The notes: generated by a model from the letters alone, not told the origin. 64,000 nt of DNA from Fenollaria timonensis (GCF_001457835.1 NZ_LN898229.1:64293-128292); one strand, 5' to 3'. Numbered from the stretch's first letter, positions 1 to 9,198 are shown. Translations and numbers: made by a program.

Positions 1-556
1 TCGCTATCTTTTCCTTGTCAATAGTGTCCTTCGCTTCTTTAAGGTCAGTTCTGTTAATCCAGTAAAGAAGAAGCATCTCTCCATCCTTACTGTCTTTCGA
101 TTTTACCTTATTCACATAAACTTGATAATAATTATCTCTGTATAATATCTTTAATGGTTCATCGCCTGCACCTAATATCTCATTAAGGTTTAGTGACGAT
201 ATAGCGTCAAGTATGTTGTTCTCTGGCTCATCTTCAATTTCAAGCATCTTTATAAATTTACTGTTATACCAGTTAATTTCACCGTCTTGCTTAATTATAA
301 CCATAGGGAACGGCATCTTAAATACCGCTTGCTTTGTTAATGAGTCTATGGTCTCCTCAATATTTTCAAAGTTCTTTTGTCTAAGTGTAGTTTGGTCTTC
401 AAAGTTTTGTAAAAACCTAACGTGCAGTGAGACAAAGATGACAAGGGCGATAAAGCCGATGATGATGTTTAGTATCATGAGCATTATGACAAGAACTAGC
501 TCAAAAATTACCTCTATTAAATTTTCTTTAACGTATACTTCGATTTTTTTGAACAT
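1..556 (-). CDS. gdpP: GdpP-type cyclic-di-AMP phosphodiesterase, N-terminal part
   Basis: Reading the minus strand from ATG 556 gives 185 residues that run off the window edge. The visible part has two adjacent N-terminal membrane segments (about residues 13-48), a short coiled stretch, then a PAS-like domain containing the MPFPMVIIKQDG segment. This is the usual start of GdpP/YybT, which degrades c-di-AMP with a C-terminal DHH-DHHA1 domain and carries a degenerate GGDEF domain; those parts lie outside the window. It starts one base after the stop of the DUF2232 membrane gene, the standard yybS-gdpP arrangement in Firmicutes. The assignment rests on the N-terminal architecture and this neighbour. 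c-di-AMP turnover in potassium and wall homeostasis is family knowledge. Confidence 0.85.
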   Translation of the reverse strand, partial: MFKKIEVYVKENLIEVIFELVLVIMLMILNIIIGFIALVIFVSLHVRFLQNFEDQTTLRQKNFENIEETIDSLTKQAVFKMPFPMVIIKQDGEINWYNSKFIKMLEIEDEPENNILDAISSLNLNEILGAGDEPLKILYRDNYYQVYVNKVKSKDSKDGEMLLLYWINRTDLKEAKDTIDKEKIA

Positions 557-557
557 T

Positions 558-1457
558 TTACGCACCCCTTATCCTTGTAGTTCCATCAATAAAGCCGAAT
601 ATAATATTCATGAAAAACATAATTCCTACAAAAAATATTGAAAATGCAAAGTAAAAATTTGCCGCCGTCTTCTTTTTGTAACGTATCTTTAATAAGAACA
701 TTACAAAAGACAGACCTTGTATAGCAAAACTCATGAATATCATCAAAGATATATTGTCAACTATAAGCTGATTTATACCTAAATTTGTTAGCATAAATAT
801 CACTAAGATTGCTAGCATTAAGTAAAATGCTGATTTCTTTAGCTTTAAAGCCTCTACGAATGGCTCTGTAATATTGACGTCGCCTCTTTTCCTGATTATA
901 TAATGAGGCAGTTTTAGAGCTATAAATGACGCAATAAATGCTAGTAAAAAGACAGTGCTAGCTAAGTATTTCTTAAACTCTTGATAAGCCATCACAACCA
1001 TGTCCTTGTCAAAGACAAGGTCGCCCTCGTAAGAGCTCACGAGCTCCATCTGCTTATCGAGTCTTGCGTTGAACGCGTCGATGAGATTTACATCGAAAAA
1101 CTCTCTTAAGGCTATTATATATATTATGCTCGAGACAACCAATGTTAGTGTCATGGCTATAAGTAGCTTGTCGCCCCTCATATTGTTTTTAATCAGCTTA
1201 ACCGCAATTATTAAGAATGGCAGTCCAAGTATGGCCTTTTCAAATATAAAGACCGGCTCTAGAAATATTACCAAGACGCCAAGTGAAGCCATGTAAAGAT
1301 ATATAGAACTGTAGTCCTTATTCGCGATTGAGTTCATTAGGTAAGCGCCAAGCACAAGTGGCATCGCAAACACGCCTAGGTACCTAGTTAATAGCATAGT
1401 CAAAGTTAAAATTACGAATGTTATGGCCGTCTCAAGATTTTTATTCTCTATCTGCAT
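558..1457 (-). CDS. DUF2232 (YybS-like) multi-pass membrane protein
   Basis: A 299-residue, very hydrophobic protein with about eight predicted membrane segments and a cytoplasmic charged loop near residues 125-160. Its length, hydrophobic pattern and position directly before gdpP match the DUF2232/YybS family, whose function is unknown. Its start overlaps the stop of pyrE in a TAATG arrangement, so translation is probably coupled. No catalytic motif is visible. The family call is fairly secure and the role is unknown. Confidence 0.75.
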   Translation of the reverse strand: MQIENKNLETAITFVILTLTMLLTRYLGVFAMPLVLGAYLMNSIANKDYSSIYLYMASLGVLVIFLEPVFIFEKAILGLPFLIIAVKLIKNNMRGDKLLIAMTLTLVVSSIIYIIALREFFDVNLIDAFNARLDKQMELVSSYEGDLVFDKDMVVMAYQEFKKYLASTVFLLAFIASFIALKLPHYIIRKRGDVNITEPFVEALKLKKSAFYLMLAILVIFMLTNLGINQLIVDNISLMIFMSFAIQGLSFVMFLLKIRYKKKTAANFYFAFSIFFVGIMFFMNIIFGFIDGTTRIRGA

Positions 1458-2125
1458 TATCTTTCCTTATAAGTATCAAGATGCTTCATGATCTTTGCGT
1501 ACATCTCTTCATCTATATATACTTTGCCATCTATCTCTTTATTTCTTAAGTAATCAGCGATGAACTTTATATCAAGTATCGAATAAACTTTAACACCATA
1601 ATCGTCTTCAAGCTCGTGAATAGCTGACTTGTCGCCAGTACCTCTCTCCATCCTATTAACAGAGATAATCAGAGCCTTAACTTTTGCATCATAGTTTTTA
1701 AGTATATCGATGGATTCTCTAACAGCAGTTCCTGCAGTGATTACGTCCTCGATGATAACTACATCTGAGTCAGCATTTGGAGTCTCTCCAACGAAAATAC
1801 CTTTTTCGCCGTGATCCTTTGCTTCTTTTCTGTTAAATGAATAGCCAATCTCAAGGCCATAGTTCTTGTAAAGACTTACAGCACAAGAAACTACTAGCGG
1901 TATACCCTTATATGCTGGACCAAATAGCAAAGGCTTATCTAATTTAATATTGTCCATATAAGCTTTGGCATAAAAATCGCCAAGCTTTGCTATCTCTTCA
2001 GAATTGTTAAAAAATCCTGTGTTTATGAAGTATGGACTCATCCTTCCAGACTTAGTCTTGAAGTCGCCAAACTTTAAAACGTCCGATTTAAGCATTAAAT
2101 GTATAAAATCTTCTTTGTATGACAT
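1457..2125 (-). CDS. pyrE: Orotate phosphoribosyltransferase
   Basis: 222 residues, the normal size for PyrE. It transfers phosphoribose from PRPP to orotate to give orotidine monophosphate in pyrimidine synthesis. The PRPP-binding loop is visible as VVIIEDVITAGTAVRES (about residues 122-138), preceded by the flexible-loop region around RKEAKDHGEKG. The start overlaps the stop of the upstream tldE gene (TAATG) and the end overlaps the DUF2232 start, so it sits inside a translationally coupled chain. It is separated from other pyr genes, at least within this window. Confidence 0.93.
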   Translation of the reverse strand: MSYKEDFIHLMLKSDVLKFGDFKTKSGRMSPYFINTGFFNNSEEIAKLGDFYAKAYMDNIKLDKPLLFGPAYKGIPLVVSCAVSLYKNYGLEIGYSFNRKEAKDHGEKGIFVGETPNADSDVVIIEDVITAGTAVRESIDILKNYDAKVKALIISVNRMERGTGDKSAIHELEDDYGVKVYSILDIKFIADYLRNKEIDGKVYIDEEMYAKIMKHLDTYKER

Positions 2126-3405
2126 TATCCTATGTTCACATCCTTAATTAAAATATACTTTGGTCCATAGTAATTATCTATATGAATCATCTCTTTAGAA
2201 AAATACATATCTAAGCCTTTTTCCATGATATTAGCAGAAAAAGCGCCGTTGTTGATGATCTTTGTTTCTTTGCCGTCATAGTACTTGGCAAGTCTAAACT
2301 CGCCGCCAAATATACCGATGGAAGCATCTGCTTGAAAGCTTGAGAAACTCTTTATTTCAAGGTGTCTAGTCTTTCTCATCTCATCAATTGACATAGAGCC
2401 TGGAGCTACTTCGATATTTACTAAATTACCTGTAGCTTCAATGCCCATGTATGAGGCGAATCTTTGACCGGCAGCTACGTTTATCATCTTGCCATCCTTA
2501 AATATTTGTGTTTCTTTTAGCTTAACGCCGTCACTATCGTATTTGCTATTGTGAACGGAGCCTTCAATTTCAGGCTTTAGAGTGATATTTACAAGATCCC
2601 CCTTAGCACCTTTATGAGCCTCTTCATTTAATTTTAGCTTATTAAGCTTCATGTAGTGAGTAGGGCCGCTTGCTTGATAATCATAAAAGTTAAAGAAGGC
2701 TGGAACATCAAGGCCAGTGATGATTACATCAACTGCTTCGATAGGCTCAGCTGGCTTAGACATAGCTCTGTCCTCTGCCTCTTTAAGCTCTTCGTAAATA
2801 TTTTCTTCAAATTCTTTTTCATTTAGCTTAGAAAAAGTAAACATTCTGTAAACTTCAATCGAGCCCGCTTCTCCACACGCATCAGCAATTGATTCAACAA
2901 TTATCTCGCTCTTTTTAGACTTGCAGTCGCAGCCTTTTGAGTTCACAAGATTTTCTTCTATATTATTAACAAATATTTCGCATGAGTTTATCTTAGATTT
3001 AGTTCCATAGTCCTTATAAACTATGTCCTTCACCTTTTTTATAGTCTCAAGCTCATCTATATATGCTTTTTCATCTACTAATTCAGTGCCTTCAGCTAAA
3101 GGAAAGTGCTTGTTCTTTATGAATTTTGCTCTTTCATAAGCAAGAGATACTTTTCTTGCAATTTCTTCATCACTATCCGATGGAGCTGTGTTAAATGAAG
3201 AGTCTCCTCTAAATTTTTTGCCATCTTCTTCAGTATCAGCATATATAGTCACGCTCACGTCATCAGTCTCAACGCTTCTGTCCATATCTACCGCATCTCT
3301 TATTAAGAAAAGCTCCTTGCTAGATGTTTTCTTCCTAATTAACTTAAAATCAGAGATTTCTTTATTTTCTTTTATTATATCGATAATATTTTTAATTCTG
3401 TCCAT
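2125..3405 (-). CDS. pmbA: TldE/PmbA-like metalloprotease partner subunit
   Basis: 426 residues with the TldD/PmbA fold. TldD and TldE form a heterodimeric protease that digests small unfolded peptides and, in some bacteria, matures microcins or antitoxins. This copy has no HExxxH motif, as expected for the non-catalytic TldE subunit. It follows tldD with an overlapping TAATG stop/start and a GGGGAG ribosome site inside the tldD end. A DxSxx-rich middle and the C-terminal segment around GGEFRLAKYYDG match the family. The pairing with the next gene makes the call firm. The natural substrate cannot be read from the sequence. Confidence 0.87.
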   Translation of the reverse strand: MDRIKNIIDIIKENKEISDFKLIRKKTSSKELFLIRDAVDMDRSVETDDVSVTIYADTEEDGKKFRGDSSFNTAPSDSDEEIARKVSLAYERAKFIKNKHFPLAEGTELVDEKAYIDELETIKKVKDIVYKDYGTKSKINSCEIFVNNIEENLVNSKGCDCKSKKSEIIVESIADACGEAGSIEVYRMFTFSKLNEKEFEENIYEELKEAEDRAMSKPAEPIEAVDVIITGLDVPAFFNFYDYQASGPTHYMKLNKLKLNEEAHKGAKGDLVNITLKPEIEGSVHNSKYDSDGVKLKETQIFKDGKMINVAAGQRFASYMGIEATGNLVNIEVAPGSMSIDEMRKTRHLEIKSFSSFQADASIGIFGGEFRLAKYYDGKETKIINNGAFSANIMEKGLDMYFSKEMIHIDNYYGPKYILIKDVNIG

Positions 3406-4829
3406 TAGCTTAATCTCCCCTTAAATTTTAAGTAGCTGCCACCAGTTGAAGTCTTAACCCATTCCTTATAGCCTTTGCCGCAGTAACCAGAGCCATTCAT
3501 TTCAATTTCTCCAGAAACCATGGATATAGACTCAAGCACATCAGGTACATAGCCTGTTAATGTCGCTGGGCTAAATACTTTTCCAGTTAATTTACCGTCC
3601 TTTATCTCTCTTGCCTTCATAGCAGTACATTGAATTCCCCAGTTCTTAGGGTCTTCCATACCATTGTTCATGCCGTCAAGTAAAAATCCGTAGTCAATGG
3701 ACTTGATCATATCGTCAACGCTGTCTTTACCGCCTTCAAAGAAAGTGTTTGTCATTCTTGTATAAGCCTTTCTTCTGAAAGATTCTCTCTTGCCGTTGCC
3801 TGTTGGCTTCACGCCTAAAGACATTGCAGATAGCTTATCAGCCATACCTCTTCTAAGTATACCATTTTCAATAATAACAGTGTCAGACGCTAAAGTGCCT
3901 TCGTCGTCAAAGCTATAGCTTGAGCATTCGCCAATGGCTGTGGCGCCGTCATGCATTGTAGTTATGTCACTTGCCACTCTTTTATTGACATAGTCCTTTG
4001 CCAAAGCTCTGTCCTTAACAAACATATCCATCTCTACTCCATGGCCAAAAGCCTCATGAGCAAGTAAACCTGTGATGTCTGGCGCACTAATTAAATCATA
4101 GTAGCCAGGTTTAACAAGTTCTGAGCCAAGAAGTTCAATCGCATTATGAACCACTTCTTTATAGATATTGTCAAGCTCCTTAAGTACTTCCAAACCGCCT
4201 AAACTGCTAACGCTCTTGTAATCATATCTAAAGTCGTCGTCCTTTTGAACGTCAGCTTCAGCCATAACGCTAGTAAAAGTATATGCTTGATTTAAGCACA
4301 TCTTTTTAGAAACAAAAAGCTTTCTAACTTCAGTTTCTATGTACATAGCTCTCGCAGAAACAACAAGATCAGACTCTTTAAGCATCTTATCCTTAATTTC
4401 TGTTAAGTAATTTATCTTCTCTTGAACGCTCATCTCATCAAGAGAAATTTCTAAATCAGATGAAAAATCCTTAATAAATTCTTCCTCATCGATTAAAGAA
4501 TATTTTCTCATAGAGAAATTGTTCTCTTTATAAAATTTATAATTTTCAGTAATTTCTTTTTTTATCATCTCGTAAAGCTCTTCTGGGCTTTGAAGCTTAT
4601 CAAAAGAAACTTCACCATAATAATCATTATTATATACACGTGCTACAAAGCCTCTCTCACTGTCCATGCCTTCGCCAACACGTGTTATGCTCTTTGACAC
4701 CATGTAATTAGTAGAGTCAGTATCAGTAGCTAATATCGATACATAGTCAAAGTCCTTGCTAAGTAAGTCAACTGTCTTTACAAGACATTCCTTTGCATCA
4801 ACTAAGAACTGTGATAATTTATTTTTCAT
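3405..4829 (-). CDS. tldD: TldD metalloprotease catalytic subunit
   Basis: 474 residues from ATG 4829, chosen because AGAAAGGAG lies seven bases upstream; an in-frame ATG 45 bases earlier lacks such a site. The zinc motif HEAFGHGVEMD (HExxxH type) is visible near residue 260, the hallmark of TldD. The C-terminus contains the conserved glycine-rich segment around GSGYCGKGYKEW, where cysteine-glycine residues help metal binding in the family. It forms the protease with the downstream TldE. The gene overlaps the 3' end of a small membrane-protein gene by 11 bases. Confidence 0.92.
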   Translation of the reverse strand: MKNKLSQFLVDAKECLVKTVDLLSKDFDYVSILATDTDSTNYMVSKSITRVGEGMDSERGFVARVYNNDYYGEVSFDKLQSPEELYEMIKKEITENYKFYKENNFSMRKYSLIDEEEFIKDFSSDLEISLDEMSVQEKINYLTEIKDKMLKESDLVVSARAMYIETEVRKLFVSKKMCLNQAYTFTSVMAEADVQKDDDFRYDYKSVSSLGGLEVLKELDNIYKEVVHNAIELLGSELVKPGYYDLISAPDITGLLAHEAFGHGVEMDMFVKDRALAKDYVNKRVASDITTMHDGATAIGECSSYSFDDEGTLASDTVIIENGILRRGMADKLSAMSLGVKPTGNGKRESFRRKAYTRMTNTFFEGGKDSVDDMIKSIDYGFLLDGMNNGMEDPKNWGIQCTAMKAREIKDGKLTGKVFSPATLTGYVPDVLESISMVSGEIEMNGSGYCGKGYKEWVKTSTGGSYLKFKGRLS

Positions 4830-5004
4830 CAGTCTTTTTCTCCTTTCTCTCAGGCTTACTTGTGCATAAGCCAACGATTAAAAGAATATCAACTATAACT
4901 AGCACTGGAACAGTATACGCAGCTATTGGTTTGTATACTACATTAGCTATAGTGAATGCTAGTAAAATAATAAATGCTGTTTTAATTAAATATTTTCCGT
5001 TCAT
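4819..5004 (-). CDS. Small two-helix membrane protein, unknown
   Basis: 61 residues: a short basic start, two hydrophobic helices (about residues 6-25 and 30-48), and a highly charged lysine/glutamate tail. A GAGGTGG ribosome site and a good upstream promoter (5023-5052) make it a real first gene of the tldD operon. It overlaps tldD by 11 bases, suggesting coupled translation. I do not recognise a family. It could be a small membrane partner or simply a leader gene. Confidence 0.6.
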   Translation of the reverse strand: MNGKYLIKTAFIILLAFTIANVVYKPIAAYTVPVLVIVDILLIVGLCTSKPERKEKKTDEK

Positions 5005-5022
5005 ACTTCCACCTCTTAAGAC

Positions 5023-5052
5023 ATTATATCACATATGAAAGTTATTTATCAA
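5023..5052 (-). promoter_or_regulatory. Promoter of the tldD-pyrE-gdpP operon
   Basis: On the minus strand TTGATA (5052-5047) and TATAAT (5028-5023) are separated by 18 bases, about 20 bases before the start codon at 5004. Confidence 0.75.
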
Positions 5053-5116
5053 TAATAATTATATTTATATTAAAAAGCCTTTCTCTTAATCGTCAAGACA
5101 TATCTTACACTTAGAA

Positions 5117-5170
5117 AAATATTATTTTAAAAGCTTGCTTTGGCGTTTTAAAATAATATTTTGAAACGCT
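5117..5170. repeat. Overlapping, mutually exclusive inverted repeats
   Basis: A perfect 16-bp inverted repeat (5117-5132 with 5146-5161, 13-base loop) shares its right arm with a second hairpin (5144-5154 with 5160-5170, one G-U type mismatch). Only one can form at a time. It lies between the terminator of the upstream exported-protein operon and the tldD promoter. Confidence 0.6.
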
Positions 5171-5178
5171 TTTGACAT

Positions 5179-5203
5179 AAAAAAAGAACATCGAATCATG
5201 TTC
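5179..5203 (-). terminator. Rho-independent terminator of the exported-protein operon
   Basis: Minus strand hairpin GAACAT-GATTCG-ATGTTC (5203-5186) followed by seven T (5185-5179), about 40 bases after the stop at 5244. Confidence 0.85.
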
Positions 5204-5243
5204 TATGTGCTATGCTTATTTAATCCTCTCTAATATTTGTGTT

Positions 5244-7106
5244 TTACTTCTTAAAATTTGGTCTTGAGAAGCTGTCCTCCCACATGTTGCCGACTATCTT
5301 GATTGAGCCGGTGTTATATGCATCAATCGTAAAACCATTTCTTATATATGTTCTGTTAATCGAGTATATGTCATACATAGTTCCAGATGGATAGTCCAAG
5401 TGAACATAGTGTAGAGGTGCTTGCTTGTATGCTGGTATCAAATTAGGTTCCCCTTTAGTAACCCAGTATGCATGGTAGTATTTGTTTGGATCACTTTGTG
5501 CTTCAAATTGAGTCTCCATGTTTATAGCTTTGCCCTTATAAATGATTTTTTCTCCACTTACACTTGAATCCTTTGTATATGGTCTTATTCTCAATAGGCT
5601 TGAATCATCTTTAGTCTTTGATACAAATTTAGATATAGCGTTCTTATTAAATTCACTCTTAATTTTATTTGCTTTTATTCTTTCTTCAATGTATCTTGAA
5701 TCTTTTGAAGATGATCTCTCTGGTGCATTCTTTGCTCTGTCATATTGAACATTTGGGTCAAAGTATTCTGTTTGCGATTTAATGTTGCCCATTAATTTAA
5801 GTGCTGTGGTCTTATTTGGTCTTATTACATCAGATTCACTCTTGAATTGTGGTTCATCATAGTCAGTAACTATCTTCCACTTGTCTCCGCTGTATTTGAA
5901 ACCATAACCAGATTTCATTTTTTGAGTGTCTTTGCTGTTTGGTACTGGTGTTAGCTTTGCCTTGTCTGTTAATCTCTTAGCAGATGCGTGGTACTCATTG
6001 CCTACACCTATTCTATATCTCCATTTTACACGAGGTGCATATTCTGGTGGTATTTCACCTGCTGGTCTTGTTATTTGAGTTTCACCGTCATTCCATTCCT
6101 GTATTTGATTATCATCTTCTAAGTAGCAACAAGTTTTCCAACAAGTTTTTGGAACATATACATCTTTCATTATTTCATCACCATATTTATCATATCTACC
6201 AGTTCCTTCTTCTTCCCATTCACCACATTCATATGGATGACAATCTTCAATACGTACCCTTTCTCTACCATATATTTCTCTTACCTGTTTATGTTGTCTT
6301 CTTATATGTTCCGTAATTTTATATCTAGGTTCTACAAGTAACTTATATCTCATTCCGCATTCAATATTAGTTGAACGTAAATCTTTCCACACCTTTCCGT
6401 CTAAATATCTATGAGTAACTATAGGGTTTGGTGCTTTGTTATAAATATTGATATTAGATCCATTATATTTTTTAACCACTGTATCGTTTATCGCTTCTTT
6501 CTTCCTTACATACTCTATTGATTCTGGTAAAAAGCTATTTGGTCTATACTCTCTGTCTTCCCAAGAGTCTAATTCTACTGTGTAATATTTATTATCTCTT
6601 GTTTTAATTGGTAAACCAGATGATATTACACCCTCTTGGAATGGATTCCAGAACCTATCTTCAGTTTGAAACTTACTTGTCCACAGTTCTTCATTAAATT
6701 GAGTTACTAGTGATGGTACTTTGTCTTGCATATTCTTTTGATTTGCTTTTATTGTTCCTGAATATTTTTTAAGTGTTTCTGCAGTTTCAAAATTAAGAAG
6801 ATTCTTATCATTTTGTTTACAATAATCCTCGTCTTTTATCATTGGTTCTGTAGGTACAGGGTCTCTTGTTGTATATGATGATATTGGAATGTCTTTTGTA
6901 TATGCTTTACATGCCCCTGGACTAGGGTTTGGTATGCTATTATAACAATTTCCTGGTTTTGTTGGTTTAGGCATTGATGCAAATCTTTCACATAAGTCCC
7001 ATCCTGGGTCTCCTTTACATACTTTTGTTGGTGGTCTGTTAAATTTTAATACTTGAGTAATTTGAGGTGCAATTTGTTGCTCTGCAGAAATTCTAAATAA
7101 AGTCAT
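5244..7106 (-). CDS. Cysteine-rich protein of unknown function, second half of a TGA-split frame
   Basis: 620 residues from ATG 7106, with AAGGA six bases upstream. The N-terminal third has spaced cysteines (around KVCKGDPGWDLCERF and NCYNSIPNPSPGACK), and a second cysteine cluster CHPYECGEW...CWKTCCY lies near residues 290-330. The rest is polar and beta-rich by composition. There is no signal peptide, which is odd for such a protein. However, the preceding exported-protein gene (7119-7709) is in exactly the same frame, separated only by TGA and four codons. Reading through would give one 821-residue protein with a signal peptide. Either a nonsense mutation broke a single gene or two coupled genes exist. 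No family recognised. Confidence 0.7.
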   Translation of the reverse strand: MTLFRISAEQQIAPQITQVLKFNRPPTKVCKGDPGWDLCERFASMPKPTKPGNCYNSIPNPSPGACKAYTKDIPISSYTTRDPVPTEPMIKDEDYCKQNDKNLLNFETAETLKKYSGTIKANQKNMQDKVPSLVTQFNEELWTSKFQTEDRFWNPFQEGVISSGLPIKTRDNKYYTVELDSWEDREYRPNSFLPESIEYVRKKEAINDTVVKKYNGSNINIYNKAPNPIVTHRYLDGKVWKDLRSTNIECGMRYKLLVEPRYKITEHIRRQHKQVREIYGRERVRIEDCHPYECGEWEEEGTGRYDKYGDEIMKDVYVPKTCWKTCCYLEDDNQIQEWNDGETQITRPAGEIPPEYAPRVKWRYRIGVGNEYHASAKRLTDKAKLTPVPNSKDTQKMKSGYGFKYSGDKWKIVTDYDEPQFKSESDVIRPNKTTALKLMGNIKSQTEYFDPNVQYDRAKNAPERSSSKDSRYIEERIKANKIKSEFNKNAISKFVSKTKDDSSLLRIRPYTKDSSVSGEKIIYKGKAINMETQFEAQSDPNKYYHAYWVTKGEPNLIPAYKQAPLHYVHLDYPSGTMYDIYSINRTYIRNGFTIDAYNTGSIKIVGNMWEDSFSRPNFKK

Positions 7107-7118
7107 AGCATCCTTTTC

Positions 7119-7709
7119 TCATATATTTTTTGTAAAATCATCATATGCTTTTGTACCTGGTTTTAAAGTTGTAGAATGTCGTGCAACTTCTTCAGGGCTT
7201 GGTGTTTTTCCTTGTTCTTCACATGCTATCATATACTCAGCTGCATTTTTATACATTATTGCTGCCTCGGACTCAGTTCCAGTCACTACACCTTCAGCTT
7301 TCACTGTGGTACCATCAATTTTTGAATTTTTAGCGTATGAATCAGGATCCATGTTTGGGTAATCAACTGTATCATGGTTATGTGTTTCACTATTCCTTTT
7401 ATCCATTACAGCATCCATATCTGCTTGCATTGTACTAGTATCTATGTTCTTATCAGTTAAATTAAATACAGTTTTAACAATAGGCCTTCCGTCGGCTTGA
7501 AACCCTACAACTTCAGCATAACCTTTTCCTACCGGTGTTTCTGCTGGTGCCCTATCATGTAGCTTTGGAGGGTTGTTTTTAAATTGGTAGTTAATACGTG
7601 TCTCAACAACATCACCAGGAATTTCAATACAGTTCTCTGCTTTTACTGTACTTATTGTACTAAAAAACAGCATCGTGAAAATCACAAATGCCGTTATATA
7701 TCTTCTCAT
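7119..7709 (-). CDS. Exported protein of unknown function, upstream part of a TGA-split frame
   Basis: 196 residues with a clear signal peptide (basic start, hydrophobic core to about residue 22, likely cleavage after VKA). The mature part is polar with one early cysteine and one late (MIACEEQGK) and no motif I recognise. It starts 18 bases after the stop of the stalk-domain gene. The stop TGA (7121-7119) is followed in frame by GAA AAG GAT GCT ATG, where ATG is the start of the next gene, so the two may be one interrupted gene. The signal peptide is certain by eye; the function is unknown. Confidence 0.72.
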   Translation of the reverse strand: MRRYITAFVIFTMLFFSTISTVKAENCIEIPGDVVETRINYQFKNNPPKLHDRAPAETPVGKGYAEVVGFQADGRPIVKTVFNLTDKNIDTSTMQADMDAVMDKRNSETHNHDTVDYPNMDPDSYAKNSKIDGTTVKAEGVVTGTESEAAIMYKNAAEYMIACEEQGKTPSPEEVARHSTTLKPGTKAYDDFTKNI

Positions 7710-7727
7710 ATTAAATTCACTCCTTTT

Positions 7728-9158
7728 TTAATTTGACAATACTGAACCATGGTCACCAACACTGAAATTATTACTTTCATAACTTATATTGTTTTTAGCA
7801 TAATCTAAGTAATTTATATTAGTTATATCGACAATATATTTTGCCATATCATCAATAATTATTTTATCAATTGTAAAATTTCCAAATCTTTTTACATAAT
7901 CACTAACAAAAAATCTATCAACTACCCCACCTTCTGTAGTTATATAATACACTGGATTATTTAAGTTGAATGTTAATCCATATTCACTTCCGAATCTTTT
8001 GTATATACTTTTAATTGATATATCAAAGACTCCTGTTGCATCGAAAACCCTCATTGATCCATTTGCTATAAAATTCATTTTATCTAATGTATCTTTAGTT
8101 GTTTTTTCTTTATTGATATCTTTTAATTGGTTTTTGAAATTCGCTTTATCTATCTCTGTTATATATTCTTTTGTTAAATAATCACTTAAAAATGATATAT
8201 TGTAAGGTTTATATGGGTCATTAGTTTTTCCTAATGCCTTATCTCTTCTAAATTTAAATAAATTATCATAATCAGAATTACCTTTTGTCACTATAGCTGT
8301 GCCTACTCTTATATCATTTTTATTTTCTTTAAATATACTCCAATTGCTAGGTCTTTGACCTATTGTATCAACTTTTTTAAAAGGTACTCCTGAAGTATAC
8401 TCTATAACTGTACCTTTAAAATATGTTATTGAGCCATCGTTGTTATCAGTAATATCTTCTTCTTTTAGATTAATATTATATACAGTACCCTCAACTGGAA
8501 ACTTATTTTTTTGATATCTTGCTGTAGGTAGTTCTTCTGGTTTTGGTATTCTTTGTCCGCTTGCTGTTACCCATGCTAGGTTCTTGTTTTGTGTTGGTGT
8601 TTGTGTTGTTGGTCTTGCTTGTTGAGCTGTTGTTGTTTGTTTTGCGCCTGGTGTTAGGACTACTTCCTTTGCCTTATTGTCCCAATCAACTTTGAAGCCC
8701 AATGTCTCTGCTATGTTTCTTATAGGTAAGAATGTTTTTGATATTGCTGGGTCGATTTGTGCTGGCACGTCTATACTTACTGCTTTGCCATCTGCCCACA
8801 TAAGTGGTTTCCCTACTGGGTATGATATTGTCTTGCCAGCATATGTGATGTCAACTATGTGATTAGTGCCGTCCCACTCAACATCTGCTCCTTCGATTGC
8901 GTTCACTAGGTCTCTTACTCCTACACATGTTCTTCCATTGACTACTCTTAAGCCGTCTGTCATCTTTTGATCGACTCTTACTTTTTCTCCGTCTTTGATG
9001 ATGAATAGTTTTACTTCGCCTTGGAAGTGTTTTACTTCTTGCTTGATTGGTGCTACTTTGTTAAATTCTTTGATTGCTTCATCTGGTGCTGCTAGGACTG
9101 TAGCTGTTAACACTTGTGTGGCTATAATTGTACTTAATAATATTTTCTTTGCTTTCAT
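7728..9158 (-). CDS. Exported stalk-domain protein (copper amine oxidase N-terminal-like domain)
   Basis: 476 residues. A signal peptide (residues 1-23, likely cut after VLAA) is followed by a stalk domain of the copper amine oxidase N-terminal type at about residues 50-170, recognised from the repeated pattern around FLPIRNIAETLGFKVDWD and its earlier counterpart VGVRDLVNAIEGADVEWD. A threonine/glutamine-rich linker (about 172-192) leads to a 280-residue C-terminal region without recognised motifs. The stalk domain is a common extracellular module in Clostridia and does not imply amine oxidase activity. It is the first gene of a three-gene exported-protein operon with a good ribosome site (AAAGGAGAT). 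Likely located at the cell surface. Confidence 0.82.
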   Translation of the reverse strand: MKAKKILLSTIIATQVLTATVLAAPDEAIKEFNKVAPIKQEVKHFQGEVKLFIIKDGEKVRVDQKMTDGLRVVNGRTCVGVRDLVNAIEGADVEWDGTNHIVDITYAGKTISYPVGKPLMWADGKAVSIDVPAQIDPAISKTFLPIRNIAETLGFKVDWDNKAKEVVLTPGAKQTTTAQQARPTTQTPTQNKNLAWVTASGQRIPKPEELPTARYQKNKFPVEGTVYNINLKEEDITDNNDGSITYFKGTVIEYTSGVPFKKVDTIGQRPSNWSIFKENKNDIRVGTAIVTKGNSDYDNLFKFRRDKALGKTNDPYKPYNISFLSDYLTKEYITEIDKANFKNQLKDINKEKTTKDTLDKMNFIANGSMRVFDATGVFDISIKSIYKRFGSEYGLTFNLNNPVYYITTEGGVVDRFFVSDYVKRFGNFTIDKIIIDDMAKYIVDITNINYLDYAKNNISYESNNFSVGDHGSVLSN

Positions 9159-9198
9159 TATAATATCTCCTTTGTTTTTATCGTTTTACTTTATCTTA

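Noticed and set aside
7728-9158. Copper amine oxidase
   Set aside because: Only the N-terminal stalk-type module is present; no catalytic oxidase domain or topaquinone motif is seen.
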